Assembly (NCBI GenBank): GCA_900768515.1
Contig: CAAGDG010000097.1
Span: 19,095-83,094 of the forward strand
DNA from: Lentisphaeria bacterium
GTDB lineage: Bacteria > Verrucomicrobiota > Lentisphaeria > Victivallales > Victivallaceae
DNA: 64,000 nt
Reading direction: 5' to 3'
Below the pieces are notes generated by a model. That model ran no database searches, was not told the DNA's origin, and worked only from the letters and a program-made list of their open reading frames with translations. Numbering within the stretch: position 1 is the stretch's first letter; each line of letters starts with the position of its first letter. Below, one piece after another: positions 63,245-64,000 of this stretch. The position numbers were made by a program, and so were the translations under genes.

Positions 63245-63326
63245 AGATTCCCGTTGCGCCTCGGAAGAGTTTGCAGCGGCGCCGGCGGGGCCGGATAGAA
63301 AAACTTGAAAAAAGTTGAAAATGGAT

Positions 63327-63355
63327 TTGACAAGTGATCGGACCTGTGATATTTT
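63327..63355 (+). promoter_or_regulatory. rrn promoter P2
   Basis: Perfect TTGACA (63327-63332), 17-nt spacer, TATTTT (63350-63355). Together with P1 it forms a tandem pair 110 bp apart sharing TTTGACAAG around the -35 box. Confidence 0.7.
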
Positions 63356-63361
63356 AAACAG

Positions 63362-63502
63362 GTCGACGCTTCGAAGTCGGCGAAGGGTTGATTGAAAATT
63401 GAATAGTGCGATGTAACCTGAAATTACATTGAGATAAGTAGTTTACTACGAATCACAATAGAAGTCGAATCGGATTCTCCGGTTTAAGATTGAAAGATTT
63501 TA
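63362..63502 (+). other. rrn leader
   Basis: Transcribed leader between P2 and the 16S 5' end. It contains a short hairpin ATGTAA/TTACAT near 63415-63433. No tRNA or other gene is visible; a boxA antitermination site is not obvious. Confidence 0.5.

Positions 63503-64000
<498 letters not shown>

Overview
The window looks like a chromosomal stretch of a GC-rich member of the PVC superphylum, most probably Lentisphaerota close to Victivallis. This is inferred from the partial 16S rRNA at the right end, a prepilin of the H-X9-DG type, and the density of unusual glycoside hydrolases (GH). It was read by eye without database searches. Housekeeping genes (xerC/D, dxs, dnaE, rpsA, rpmA, obgE, leuA, priA, uvrA, an RRM protein, a UvrD/PcrA helicase, a PurO-like IMP cyclohydrolase, 16S rRNA) are interleaved with carbohydrate loci. 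No insertion sequence, prophage, tRNA or CRISPR array was seen.

Layout. 0-10 kb: a secreted SH3b/PEAKP-repeat protein, a META-domain lipoprotein overlapping a tyrosine recombinase, dxs, a three-gene MCE lipid-transport operon (lipoprotein, MlaE-like permease, MCE protein) without an ATPase, a GH78-like enzyme and a second META-domain protein. 10-18.7 kb: a leftward catabolic cluster (GH42, translationally coupled prepilin, GH18, sodium/solute symporter, Asp-box sialidase) opposite a divergent AraC-type regulator; the enzyme set suggests sialylated host glycans. 18.8-29.4 kb: a secreted protein, dnaE, then a leftward GH2-like enzyme with a duplicated-module secreted protein, and a DUF2264 protein. 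29.7-32.3 kb: rpsA and a membrane-anchored thioredoxin-fold-like protein. 32.5-35.1 kb: a GH51-like enzyme opposite an AraC/cupin regulator. 35.3-38.5 kb: a DUF3793 gene between paired palindromes, an unknown gene, rpmA and obgE. 38.6-45.2 kb: a GH78-like protein, leuA with a leucine-rich leader ORF and a 14-bp stem, a glutaminase-like DUF4965 protein and a GntR/FCD regulator. 45.4-50.8 kb: a GT9 transferase, a very large polytopic membrane protein and a sialic acid lyase-like gene. 50.8-62.2 kb: a membrane protein, priA, uvrA, an RRM protein with a long leader, the helicase, a GH4 alpha-galactosidase-like enzyme and the PurO-like gene. 62.4-64 kb: a lipoprotein, tandem rrn promoters and the 5' third of 16S rRNA.

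Regulatory reading. Many start codons are preceded by a sigma70-like promoter of the form TTGACA, 16-17 nt spacer, TATTGT/TATAAT, and several rightward genes end in clear hairpin/U-tract terminators. The most interesting untested signals are the leuA leader, the paired AATTAGC palindromes around the DUF3793 promoter, the ATTGGATCCAAT palindrome inside the promoter spacer of the sialic acid lyase gene, and the prepilin start codon overlapping the stop codon of a glycosidase gene.
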